Assembly (NCBI GenBank): GCA_004556055.1
Contig: SFIW01000016.1
Span: forward strand, 29,554 to 93,553
Length of the DNA stretch: 64,000 nucleotides
Reading direction: 5' to 3'
Source of the DNA: Planctomycetaceae bacterium
GTDB taxonomy: Bacteria; Planctomycetota; Planctomycetia; Pirellulales; Thermoguttaceae
The notes beneath the pieces are model-generated. The model ran no database searches, was not told the origin of the DNA, and saw nothing but the letters and a program-made list of their open reading frames with translations. The translations under genes and the position numbers were made by a program. The first letter of the stretch is position 1, and each line of letters begins with the position of its first letter. This document shows positions 33,087 to 41,212 of the stretch, one piece after another.

Positions 33087-34625
33087 CTATTCCTGAGGAT
33101 CAAGGGAGGGAGTTAGACGTTCCGCGTCGTCTTGTAGACGGTCGGCGACGTCGTTGACGCAATACCTGTCGTCGGGTTGAACAAAGAGTTCGACGCGTTC
33201 TGTCGGCGCGAATTCGTCCTCAGGGTTCTTCTTGAGAGGCGTGCGTTTGAGATACCATTTGTCGAAGATTGCCGCGCGTTCTAGAGACGATTTGTCTCGA
33301 GCGACGACGACGATCGAGTCGTGAATCGGGCGCGTTTCGTCGACGACGAGTTCGAGAAGATTGTGCCCGTGGCGCGTCTCCTCAATCGTCGCGTCCCTTT
33401 CGGCGGATTCTTCCTTCGCCGCCGATTCGTCCTCGGGATCGAGCGTCCACTTTCCGACGACGGCGGAGATTTCGCACGGTTCAAGTGTCCAAAAATCGGG
33501 ATCGACGAGTCGCGGGGCAAAGTCGGGGAAGTCGCGCAGCGTCGCGAAAAGATCCGTCGGGCCGCAAAGAGTCGGCAGGCGCAGCGTCGCGCACGACTTG
33601 TGGGGAAGGCGGAGCATGAGCGGCAAGCGCGTTTCCTCCGAATAGAAGGGAGAGGGAACGTCTTCCGGTCCCGGCGTTCCGAGCGCGGACGGCGCGCCCA
33701 ACGCCAGACTGCGCGTTCCCGTGAGCGCGAAGAGCGTATTTTTCAAAAGATTATGTTCTCTCAGAAGTTCGACAAATCCGTCGAGGGTTTTATCGAAGAC
33801 GGCGACGCCCGCGGCGCACGCTTCCAGAACGCTCTGTCGCCGTTCCGACTCGTCGAGCGCGTTGAGACGCGCCCTTTCCCGCGCGTGGAGCGACGCGTCG
33901 TCCATGATCGAGACGTCCTCCGTAATCTCCGCCGAACGGAAAACGCGTCCATGAACGCGTCGCGCAAGGGGCTCTCGACGCCAATAAGGGGGACGGACGG
34001 CGGCGTAAGGCGCGGGATCCCCTTCGTCTTGGAACTCTTCGCGCATCGTCAAGGGGAAGTCCCAGCGTTCGTTCCAGCCGGAGAGATGAGCCCACGCGAA
34101 CCACGGCTGAGGGGCGTCGATACGCGCGGAGTCGTCGAGGGACGAAAGGAAGCGCGTGAGTTGTTCGAAATTCTTGAAGAGCGCGGTTTCTTCGATCGAT
34201 TCTGCGGGCTCGTCGCGCTCCTCTTCCGTCTCGAGGAGGAAGCGTTCGACGTGATCGCTGTCGACGCAGGGGGAGAGAGCGACGTTTTCGACGTCGGAGA
34301 GAAGGAAGGTTCGGTATCCTCGCTCCTTCATGATTTGGAAGATCGAAGGGACGTCGTCGGAGGGTTCGTCGTCGAGATTGACGGAATACGGCTCTTCGCC
34401 GCGCCAAAACGCGCGCATGAGGGCGTCGAGATCAAGGGACGTCGCGTGGAAGTTGTCGAAGAGGATCGATTCGGTCGAGAGGGCGTCGAAGGCGGGGGTC
34501 GAGTTCCACGTCGCGCCGTATGCGCCGAAAAGGTCGGGATTGATACGGTCGATCGAGATACAGAGAATATTGGGGAGACGCAGGGCGGCGGCCTGACGTC
34601 GTTGCGCGCGTGTAACGATCTTCAT
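33087..34625 (-). CDS. Sulfatase-fold protein lacking catalytic residues
   Basis: A 512-aa protein with the alkaline phosphatase/sulfatase fold: LPNILCISIDRINPDLFGAYG at residues 17-37 and FDNFHATSLDLDALMRAF near 56-73 align with the start and active-site regions of sulfatases. The formylglycine-forming C/S-x-P-x-R motif is absent (SLDLDALM there), the usual Asp-Asp metal pair is reduced to one Asp, and the later T/S-D-H-G is LTGTRSLALG. There is no signal peptide. It is therefore probably a pseudoenzyme or a strongly changed hydrolase. It lies 60 bases upstream of the GH50-like gene's start on the other side of a small hairpin (33070-33084). Confidence 0.75.
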   Translation of the reverse strand: MKIVTRAQRRQAAALRLPNILCISIDRINPDLFGAYGATWNSTPAFDALSTESILFDNFHATSLDLDALMRAFWRGEEPYSVNLDDEPSDDVPSIFQIMKERGYRTFLLSDVENVALSPCVDSDHVERFLLETEEERDEPAESIEETALFKNFEQLTRFLSSLDDSARIDAPQPWFAWAHLSGWNERWDFPLTMREEFQDEGDPAPYAAVRPPYWRREPLARRVHGRVFRSAEITEDVSIMDDASLHARERARLNALDESERRQSVLEACAAGVAVFDKTLDGFVELLREHNLLKNTLFALTGTRSLALGAPSALGTPGPEDVPSPFYSEETRLPLMLRLPHKSCATLRLPTLCGPTDLFATLRDFPDFAPRLVDPDFWTLEPCEISAVVGKWTLDPEDESAAKEESAERDATIEETRHGHNLLELVVDETRPIHDSIVVVARDKSSLERAAIFDKWYLKRTPLKKNPEDEFAPTERVELFVQPDDRYCVNDVADRLQDDAERLTPSLDPQE

Positions 34626-34737
34626 CTATTCTTCTTCGGGTTGAGGTAGGATAACGATTAATGACGCAAACGCGTCCACATGATTGTACCAGGGACGCGT
34701 CTAGTTGTCAAAGCGCGTTAAGACGTCGCGCTCGCGG

Positions 34738-34773
34738 AAATAAAACGCGTCCCGAGGAGAGCCGTCGGGACGC
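34738..34773 (-). terminator. Terminator after the antiporter gene
   Basis: On the minus strand GCGTCCCGA and TCGGGACGC form a perfect 9-bp stem, followed by TTTTATT. Confidence 0.82.
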
Positions 34774-34791
34774 GGACGCCGGCGCGGTCGA

Positions 34792-36777
34792 TCAAGCGTG
34801 GGAGACCTGCGCGACGGTCATGTCGATCTTCTTCGCCGCTTCGGTCGCCGCTTGGGCCGCGAAGTGGCGTTCGAGAAGGTCGACCATATCTGCGGCGATC
34901 GTTTCTTCTTCGCAGAGGACGAGTTGAGCTCCCGCGCGTTCGAGAGGCGCGACGTTGACTCCGAATCGCGTTCTTGCGGCGATCGCGACGGTCGGATTAA
35001 GCGCGCGCGCCGCCTTGACGATCTCGAGGGAGACGGCGTCGTTCGGCGCCGTGACGAAGACGAGTTGCGCGCGCCCGATTCCCGCGTGTTGGAGAACTTC
35101 GTAGTCCATCCCGTTTCCTTGAACGGTCGGTACTCCGCTCTGTTTGAACGGCTGGAGATTGACCGGATTCAAATCGACGAGGCAGACGGAACGTCCTCGG
35201 ACGAGAAGGGTTTTGGCGACGGTGCGCCCCATTGGCCCGGCTCCGACGATGACGGCGTGCGACTTCGCGTTGTTGATCGCGCGAACGAGCGCGGGGGAAA
35301 TGTCTTCGTCCGATTTGTTCGCTTCGGGGTCCTCGGGGGGCATTCCGAATTTTGTGAGGGCGATCTTGACCATGTTCGGGGTGAGGACGAGGGACGCGAC
35401 GGAGACGAAGAGCATGGTGTTGTACGTCGTTTCGTTGATAGCCTTTGCGTTGAAGGCGACGGAGAGGAGCATGAAGGCAAGTTCGCCGATCTGGGAAATA
35501 CTCACGCCGAACGCGAGCGCGCCCCTCTTATCCATTCCGCACGCGCGCAGCGCGAAGGTCGCGCACAGCGCTTTGAACGCGACCGCCCCAACGAGCGCGA
35601 GGAAGCACGTCGACGGATGATGGAAGACGTACGAGAAGTCGGTCAACATTCCCAGCGAGATGAAGAACATCGCGGAGAACGCTTCGCGGAAGGGTAAGAC
35701 GAGCGCGTCTATCTGATGAGTGAGGCGGTTTTCGCCAAGAACGATACCGGCGGCTAGCGCTCCCAGCGCAGGGGTCAGTCCGAGCGCGCTTGCGACGACG
35801 CACATTCCCGCGAGAACGACGATCGCGTAGAGGATCACCACGTCGTTCGAACGCAGATTCGCGAGGAAAGGAACGATGAAAAGCCGACTTCCCTTCTTAA
35901 GCGCGAGGACAATCGCGCAGAAGAGCGTCGATTTCAAACCCATGTCCACCCAAGGATTGTTAAACCAGTAAGAGGTCGTTTCGGAGTCCCCCGCGCCAAG
36001 AACGATCGGCAGAATGAGGAGGAGCGGAACGAGCGCGACGTCTTGGAAAATCAGAAGGCCGAGGGTCGCCTGCGCGCGCTTTGTGTCCGCTTGACCTAAG
36101 TCGCCGAAGCTCTTATAGACGAGCGCCGTCGAACTCAGCGCGACCACGCTTCCAAGCGCGAGCCCCGCGACCCAGCTAAGCTTAAAGATCATGCACAGCG
36201 CGATTCCTAGCGCGATCGTTAGACCCATCTGGAGCGCGCCGCCGACGAACATGTATTTCGCCGTCGACGCAAGCTGCGCGAAGGTGAACTCGATACCGAT
36301 CGCGAAGAGAAGGAGGAGAACCCCGAACTCATTTGCCGCTTCAAGCGCGTAATGTCCTTCGTGCATCCTTTCAAGCTTGCTGTTGTGGACGACGTGCGCA
36401 AGCGTTTCGCCTTGACGCCACTGCTTTTCTAACTCGCCTTTGATTGCGGAGATTTCGCGACGCAAGTTGACGTTCTCTTGCACGATCGATTCGGCGCGAA
36501 AGTCTTTCGGATCCGCCTTGTCCGCTTCTTCTAGTTCTTGGTAGTGTTCCAGAGTCGCCGCGCGTTCTTTTTCGACCTGCGCGACGCGCGTTTGCTCCGC
36601 TTCCAGTTCCTTCTGATATTCGCGCGTGCGCGTCAAATCCAAACCGCCGGGCCCGATCAACGCTCCGACCACAAGATAACCGATCAGGGGAGAAGCTTTA
36701 AAATACTTGCAGATAACCCCCGCGATAAAGCCTGAAAAGAGGATGATCGATATGTTGAGAACGAAAAATTCGTCCAT
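34792..36777 (-). CDS. CPA2-family cation:proton antiporter with TrkA-N domain (KefB-like)
   Basis: A 661-aa inner-membrane protein. Residues 1-50 and 140-490 make the Na+/H+-exchanger membrane domain (LIGYLVVGALIGPGG; FGVLLLLFAIGIEF; LALGSVVALSSTALV). The C-terminal part (about 520-640) is a TrkA-N Rossmann domain, AVIVGAGPMGRTVAKTLL, which in KefB/KefC senses NAD(H) or thiol adducts. Unusually, about 90 charged residues predicted as coiled coil (49-140: KELEAEQTRVAQVEKERAATLE and following) are inserted between the first helices. ATG 36777 has AAGGAG nine bases upstream; the open frame to 36876 overlaps the promoter and is rejected. Confidence 0.92.
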   Translation of the reverse strand: MDEFFVLNISIILFSGFIAGVICKYFKASPLIGYLVVGALIGPGGLDLTRTREYQKELEAEQTRVAQVEKERAATLEHYQELEEADKADPKDFRAESIVQENVNLRREISAIKGELEKQWRQGETLAHVVHNSKLERMHEGHYALEAANEFGVLLLLFAIGIEFTFAQLASTAKYMFVGGALQMGLTIALGIALCMIFKLSWVAGLALGSVVALSSTALVYKSFGDLGQADTKRAQATLGLLIFQDVALVPLLLILPIVLGAGDSETTSYWFNNPWVDMGLKSTLFCAIVLALKKGSRLFIVPFLANLRSNDVVILYAIVVLAGMCVVASALGLTPALGALAAGIVLGENRLTHQIDALVLPFREAFSAMFFISLGMLTDFSYVFHHPSTCFLALVGAVAFKALCATFALRACGMDKRGALAFGVSISQIGELAFMLLSVAFNAKAINETTYNTMLFVSVASLVLTPNMVKIALTKFGMPPEDPEANKSDEDISPALVRAINNAKSHAVIVGAGPMGRTVAKTLLVRGRSVCLVDLNPVNLQPFKQSGVPTVQGNGMDYEVLQHAGIGRAQLVFVTAPNDAVSLEIVKAARALNPTVAIAARTRFGVNVAPLERAGAQLVLCEEETIAADMVDLLERHFAAQAATEAAKKIDMTVAQVSHA

Positions 36778-36831
36778 GGAAAATGCTCCTTGTGAAAAAA
36801 CGCGCGAAACTCCTTGCGCAAGATTCCTGAT

Positions 36832-36859
36832 ATAATAGCGCCCCCGCTTGAATTGACAA
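36832..36859 (-). promoter_or_regulatory. Promoter of the antiporter gene
   Basis: On the minus strand TTGTCA (36854-36859) and TATTAT (36832-36837) are spaced by 16 bases. Confidence 0.55.
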
Positions 36860-36908
36860 GCGTCGGCGTTATTCATAAAGGAACGTAAAGAAAAACAATC
36901 AATTCCTA

Positions 36909-36936
36909 TTGACTTAGTAGGGGTTAGTTGTAAAAA
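36909..36936 (+). promoter_or_regulatory. Possible promoter of the C-S lyase gene
   Basis: TTGACT (36909-36914), then 16 bases, then TAAAAA. The -10 box is weak. Confidence 0.35.
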
Positions 36937-36998
36937 AGAATGGAAATGGAGAGGCGCGTCTTACGCTTTCCTCTACTTTGATATGGAGCTCAATCGTC

Positions 36999-38210
36999 AT
37001 GTCCGAGCTAAATTTGAACTTTGACAAATTCGTGGAGCGCCGCGGTACGGACTCGATAAAGTACGACGCTGCGGAGCTATTCGGCAAGCCGAAGGATCTT
37101 TTGTCTTTCTGGGTCGCCGATATGGATTTCAAGACGTCCTCGTATGTGCAGGACGCGACGCGCGAAGTTGTCGAACGCGGCGTTTTCGGATATTCGACGC
37201 CGTCGTCGCGCTATTACGACGCGGTCGGCGCGTGGATGAAGGAGCGACATGCTTTCGAGCCGACGAGGGAAGGGTGGCTCATCACGCCCGGCGTCGTCTT
37301 TGCCGTGACGCAGTGCGTTCGCGCCTTCACCGAGCGGGGGGACGCGGTTCTGATTCAGGAGCCGGTCTATTATCCCTTCGCGAATACGATCCGCGCGAAT
37401 CGCCGCGTCGTCGTGAGTAACGACCTCGTCTTGAGGGACGACGGACGCTATGAAATCGACTTCGACGACTTCGAGCGCAAAATCGTTGAGAATAAGATCA
37501 AGCTTTTCATCCTCTGCTCTCCGCACAACCCGGTTGGGCGCGTGTGGACGCGCGAAGAGCTCGAACGCCTCGGCGATCTTTGCGTCAAACATGACGTTCT
37601 CGTTCTTGCGGACGAGATTCATCACGACTTCGTCTTCCAAGGACGTCATCGCGTCTTCGAGACCTTGTCCCCGGAGTTCGCGCGACGGTGCGTTACCTGC
37701 ACTTCTCCGAGCAAGACGTTCAATCTTGCGGGGTTGCAGATTTCGAATATTTTCGTGTCGAATCCGGAGCTTTGCGCGCGCCTTCGCGCCGAGATCGAGT
37801 CGACGGGGTACTGCGAGCCGAACATTTTTGGTTTGGCCGCGTGCCGCGCCGCGTATGAAAAGGGCGCCGAATGGTTCGACGCCGCGCTTCGGTATATCGA
37901 AGGAAACATCGACTACGCGGTCGATTTCATCAACGCGCAGATACCGTACGCGAGCGCGCGCAAAAACGAGGGAACGTACCTCGTGTGGGCGAATTTCCGC
38001 GAGACGGGGTGGAGCGCCGAGGAGCTTGAACGCGTCGTGTTGCGCGAGGCGCGGTTGTGGCTCGATCCCGGAACGCTCTTTGGCGCGTCGGGAAGCGGTT
38101 TTGAAAGGATTAACGTCGCGTGCCAACGCTCCTACTTGGAGAAGGGCTTGAACGCGCTGCGCGAAGCGGTGATAAACGCCGCCGTCGCCAAAGCGAAGAT
38201 GAACGTTTGA
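36999..38210 (+). CDS. PatB/MalY-type PLP C-S lyase / aminotransferase
   Basis: A 403-aa fold-type I PLP enzyme. The opening NFDKFVERRGTDSIKYD and FWVADMDF are diagnostic of the MalY/PatB cystathionine beta-lyase group. The PLP lysine is Lys239 in TSPSKTFNLAGLQ; LCSPHNPVGRVWT and VLADEIHHDF hold the Asn and Asp that bind the cofactor. It likely cleaves the C-S bond of cystathionine or related thioethers in sulfur amino acid metabolism. ATG 36999 follows TGGAG; TTG 36978 is less likely. The next frame, a truncated amidotransferase, starts 18 bases after the stop. Confidence 0.93.
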   Translation: MSELNLNFDKFVERRGTDSIKYDAAELFGKPKDLLSFWVADMDFKTSSYVQDATREVVERGVFGYSTPSSRYYDAVGAWMKERHAFEPTREGWLITPGVVFAVTQCVRAFTERGDAVLIQEPVYYPFANTIRANRRVVVSNDLVLRDDGRYEIDFDDFERKIVENKIKLFILCSPHNPVGRVWTREELERLGDLCVKHDVLVLADEIHHDFVFQGRHRVFETLSPEFARRCVTCTSPSKTFNLAGLQISNIFVSNPELCARLRAEIESTGYCEPNIFGLAACRAAYEKGAEWFDAALRYIEGNIDYAVDFINAQIPYASARKNEGTYLVWANFRETGWSAEELERVVLREARLWLDPGTLFGASGSGFERINVACQRSYLEKGLNALREAVINAAVAKAKMNV

Positions 38211-38228
38211 CATGCGTTTTTACGGTAA

Positions 38229-38768
38229 ATGGTCGGCGCGATCGCGTACGAGAACTGCCATCCCTTCTCGCTCCAAGACGCGACTGGACGCGCGTGGACG
38301 CTGATTCACAACGGAACGCTCTTTCACGCGCCGCAGCTCAACTCGTATACGGCGCGCCAGCGCGGCGAAACGGATAGCGAACGCGCGTTGATTCGCCTCG
38401 TCGTGAAGATCAACGAGGCGACGCAGGCGCGCGGCGACGCGTTGACTCCCGACGAGCGCTTTCAGGTCGTCGAAACCTTCGTCGCGACCCTCTCTTTTGG
38501 GAACAAGCTCAATCTTTTGATCTACGACGGGGAGTTCCTTTACGCGCATATGAATTACGCGGATTCGCTCTGCTATAAGGAGATCGACGGGGGGGTGATC
38601 TTCGCGACGCAACCGCTCGATTACGGGGGGTGGAAACGGATGCCGTTGACAACGCTGCGCGTGTACCGAGAGGGTCTCCTTGTTCACGAGGGTAAGAAGC
38701 ACGGGAATATCTTCGTCGACAACGCCGACGACATGAGGCGTCTCTTCCTTGATTTCGCGGTTCTTTGA
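38229..38768 (+). pseudogene. 5'-truncated class II glutamine amidotransferase (YafJ-like)
   Basis: The 179-aa frame matches the middle and end of YafJ-type class II glutamine amidotransferases: NCHPFSLQDATGRAWTLIHNGTL, then GETDSERAL and a final region with ATQPL. The N-terminal part, with the catalytic Cys directly after the initiator Met and the HIR segment, is missing. A TAA stop lies immediately before the ATG, the upstream neighbour ends 18 bases earlier, and no ribosome site is present, so about 80 codons have been lost. It is most likely a remnant; a retained non-catalytic protein is possible because the remaining frame is intact. Confidence 0.75.
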
Positions 38769-38773
38769 CGCGA

Positions 38774-38815
38774 CGAAAAAAGCCGCTTGGCGAGAAGCTC
38801 GAGCGGCTTTTTCTT
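38774..38815. terminator. Bidirectional terminator between convergent genes
   Basis: AAAAAGCCGCT and AGCGGCTTTTT form an 11-bp outer stem with a further CGAG/CTCG inner stem. It can stop transcripts in both directions. Confidence 0.88.
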
Positions 38816-38840
38816 TTCGGTCGCGTTACGCCGCGACGGT

Positions 38841-39254
38841 TTATTCAAAATTAACTTTGAAGTCCTTATCCTTTTTGGAGACTTCGACTTCCGGCGCGTC
38901 TTCGCCCGTCATTCCGTATTTGGAGAGCATTTCTTGATATTCTTCCGGCGCGGGGTTCGTCTGGGGATTCTCGTTCCAGTAGACTCGAACTTTGCACGTT
39001 CCAACCTTGGCGCCCTTTTGGGAGGCGGTGTGGACGAGTTCGAATTTACCGCCGGGTTGGATAATGCCGAAGCTCGGGCGACTTCCGTCGGTCGGTTCGA
39101 ATTCGACGCGGAATCCTTCGGGAAGGGGCGTCCCTTGGTAAGAGGCGACGCCGGAGATTTCGACGAGGCTGTACGGCGCCTTCGGTGCGCAACCAATCGT
39201 CGCGAAGAGGCACGCGCAGACGAGTCCTAAAAACGCAAATGAGATTTTGTTCAT
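38841..39254 (-). CDS. Small lipoprotein of DUF1559 cassette C
   Basis: A 137-aa predicted lipoprotein with signal segment and lipobox TIGC at about residue 22, then a single beta-sandwich domain (ISGVASYQGTPLPEGFRVEFEP) of the same general type as the lipoproteins at 6357 and 8062. The remaining sequence has diverged, lacking their DPLYPDR segment. It follows a DUF1559 gene by 43 bases, exactly as in cassette A. Confidence 0.85.
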   Translation of the reverse strand: MNKISFAFLGLVCACLFATIGCAPKAPYSLVEISGVASYQGTPLPEGFRVEFEPTDGSRPSFGIIQPGGKFELVHTASQKGAKVGTCKVRVYWNENPQTNPAPEEYQEMLSKYGMTGEDAPEVEVSKKDKDFKVNFE

Positions 39255-39297
39255 GATTTGAAACTTTCCTGATGTGTTATAACGTTGCGAAAAAGGA

Positions 39298-40317
39298 TTA
39301 GAAGAGCGCGGGGCCGCCGCCGGTCTGAAGGCCGCCCTTGCCTGCGGGCATGGAGGCGCTTTCGCGCGTAAAAGTCGCTTTGTAGAGGTCGAAGTTGCAC
39401 GTTTCGGGGACGAAATGGACGGAACCGTCCGCCATCGCCGAGTTCATGCCCCCCGCGTGGAAACTGCGCGGCGTGCGCGTGTCTTCGTGGTAGGTCATGC
39501 AGTTCACGGGAATGTCCATGACGCCGCTGTGGGTGTGAACGGCGTATCCGTCGGACCAGTGCCCTACGCTGATGAAGGGATTGGCGGATTCGCTCTGCTT
39601 AAGGGAGCCCGGAAGCGTTTTGCTCGAAAGCTCTAAAACCATGAAGGTGTGCGACGTGCCGTCGGTGATCGCGGCCATATTCAAACCGCTGTTGCACCAG
39701 AAGAGCCCGGTGAGGGGAGCGCGCGCGCCAACCCCCGACGTCGAGAGTCCGGAGATCGAGGACGTGACGGTGCGTTCGGGGAGTTCCGCGCCGCCGTTGA
39801 CCGCGTAATCCTTCTGAGAACCGAGGGGCGCGCTCGAGGAGCACGACGGGCAGCGGAAGACTGCGGGCGCGTTCGAGCCGACTTCCTTATTCGCTTCGTC
39901 CCCGCACGTGAAGTCGCTGTCGTGACCATACGTGTTATGGTGTTTGCAGTAGTTGGTGTACGCGCGTTTCGTGAAGTCGACAGATTCGTAAAGGGCGCTC
40001 CCTTCGATGAAGGGAAGAATGAACGCGGGCCAACCCATCATTCCATGATAGACGCCGCCAGCTTCGCAGCCTTTGCCCGTCCCTCTCAAGTTTTCAAAGA
40101 AAGTATTCCCCGGAGGGAAGGAGTTATGGACGTCGTGATAGTTATGCATCGCCAGTCCGATATTCTTGAGATTGTTCGTACACTGCATACGCCGCGCGGC
40201 CTCTCGCGCCGCTTGAACCGCAGGAAGGAGAAGACCGATTAAGATTCCGATAATGGCGATAACGACAAGAAGTTCAACGAGGGTGAACCCTGAACGATGA
40301 TTACGCATAGTTTGCAT
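39298..40317 (-). CDS. DUF1559 pseudopilin-like protein (cassette C)
   Basis: A 339-aa DUF1559 protein with GFTLVELLVVIAIIG (residues 10-24), the AARRMQCTNNLKNIGLAMHNYHD block and the C-terminal HAGGMNSAMADG (H-X9-DG) motif followed by SVHF. It contains a Cys-rich loop (FRCPSCSSSAPLG) not shared with cassettes A and B, so it is an older paralogue. ATG 40317 has GGGAG seven bases upstream. It is followed by the lipoprotein gene at 38841. Confidence 0.95.
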   Translation of the reverse strand: MQTMRNHRSGFTLVELLVVIAIIGILIGLLLPAVQAAREAARRMQCTNNLKNIGLAMHNYHDVHNSFPPGNTFFENLRGTGKGCEAGGVYHGMMGWPAFILPFIEGSALYESVDFTKRAYTNYCKHHNTYGHDSDFTCGDEANKEVGSNAPAVFRCPSCSSSAPLGSQKDYAVNGGAELPERTVTSSISGLSTSGVGARAPLTGLFWCNSGLNMAAITDGTSHTFMVLELSSKTLPGSLKQSESANPFISVGHWSDGYAVHTHSGVMDIPVNCMTYHEDTRTPRSFHAGGMNSAMADGSVHFVPETCNFDLYKATFTRESASMPAGKGGLQTGGGPALF

Positions 40318-40582
40318 GATTTTCTCCCAGTTGCAAATAGTATATACTATTATATTTAGCGTATCTTGATAAATATGTACGATATTTAGATAATAATTGC
40401 CACAGTGACGTATTTCAAGACTTTTTGTAAGTAATTCGAAATTTTTTTCACGAACTCTATATGTGGATTTCTTTGCGCGACAAGAAAAGAGGAATAGATA
40501 GGGTCGCCAATCCTTGGAATACGAGAGAAAAACGCCGCGTTGAGAGCGTGTGCGACGACGAAGAATCGCGAAGACGCGTCGA
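40318..40582. other. AT-rich intergenic region with a palindrome
   Basis: Upstream region of cassette C. A perfect 16-bp palindrome AATAGTATATACTATT lies at 40336-40351 and overlaps possible -10 boxes (TATAAT, TATACT on the minus strand). No gene was recognised. Confidence 0.5.
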
Positions 40583-40613
40583 GAAAAAAAGGGCGTAGCG
40601 TTACGCTAAGCCC
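40583..40613 (-). terminator. Terminator after pyrE
   Basis: On the minus strand GGGC-TTAGCG pairs with CGCTA-CGCCC (one mismatch) around TAA, followed by seven T. Confidence 0.75.
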
Positions 40614-40651
40614 TGCGGAAAGATTCAACGTCTCAAAAGAAATCGCGTCGA

Positions 40652-41212
40652 TCAGTCTTGAGGAGGATCGATTCCGAAATCTTTGATGGTGAGGAGGGAA
40701 CGAAGGGTGTATCCGCGCGAGGTGAACGCTTCGCGGCCCCCCTCCATGCGGTCGACGATCGCGATGACGCCTTCGACGACGATTCCCGCTTCTTCAAGAC
40801 GTTCGATCGCTTTGAGGGAGCTTCCTCCCGTCGTGACGACGTCTTCGACGACGACGACCTTATCCCCCGCCTTGACGGGCCCTTCGATGAATTTGTTCGT
40901 GCCGTGCCCCTTGCTTTCTTTACGAACGAGGAACCCTTTGAGATCGATTCCGCGCGTTCCAGCGACGGTCAGAACCGCCGCAGTGATCGGATCCGCGCCG
41001 ATCGACATGCCGCCGACGGCGTTCGGGAGCTTTCCGTCCGCCTCGAGGAGTTCTAAAATACCTTCGCCCACGAGGGTGAGACCGCGCGCGTCGAGCGTCG
41101 TCTGCTTGCCGTCGAGATAGTACTTCGCCTTCTTGCCAGACGCGAGAATGAAATCGCCGAACTTTAACGAGCGTTCGAGAATGATCTGCTTGAGCTCTTC
41201 TTTATTGTACAT
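40652..41212 (-). CDS. pyrE: Orotate phosphoribosyltransferase
   Basis: Converts orotate and PRPP to orotidine 5'-phosphate in de novo pyrimidine synthesis. The PRPP-binding signature VVVVEDVVTTGGSSLKAI lies near residue 125, and the SGKKAKYYLDGK segment near residue 25 is typical of the long, plant-like OPRT subgroup. Length 186 aa from ATG 41212 (ATG 41215 is also possible), with AAGGA seven bases upstream. The start codon overlaps the stop codon of the BatA-like gene, so the two are translationally coupled. Confidence 0.94.
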   Translation of the reverse strand: MYNKEELKQIILERSLKFGDFILASGKKAKYYLDGKQTTLDARGLTLVGEGILELLEADGKLPNAVGGMSIGADPITAAVLTVAGTRGIDLKGFLVRKESKGHGTNKFIEGPVKAGDKVVVVEDVVTTGGSSLKAIERLEEAGIVVEGVIAIVDRMEGGREAFTSRGYTLRSLLTIKDFGIDPPQD

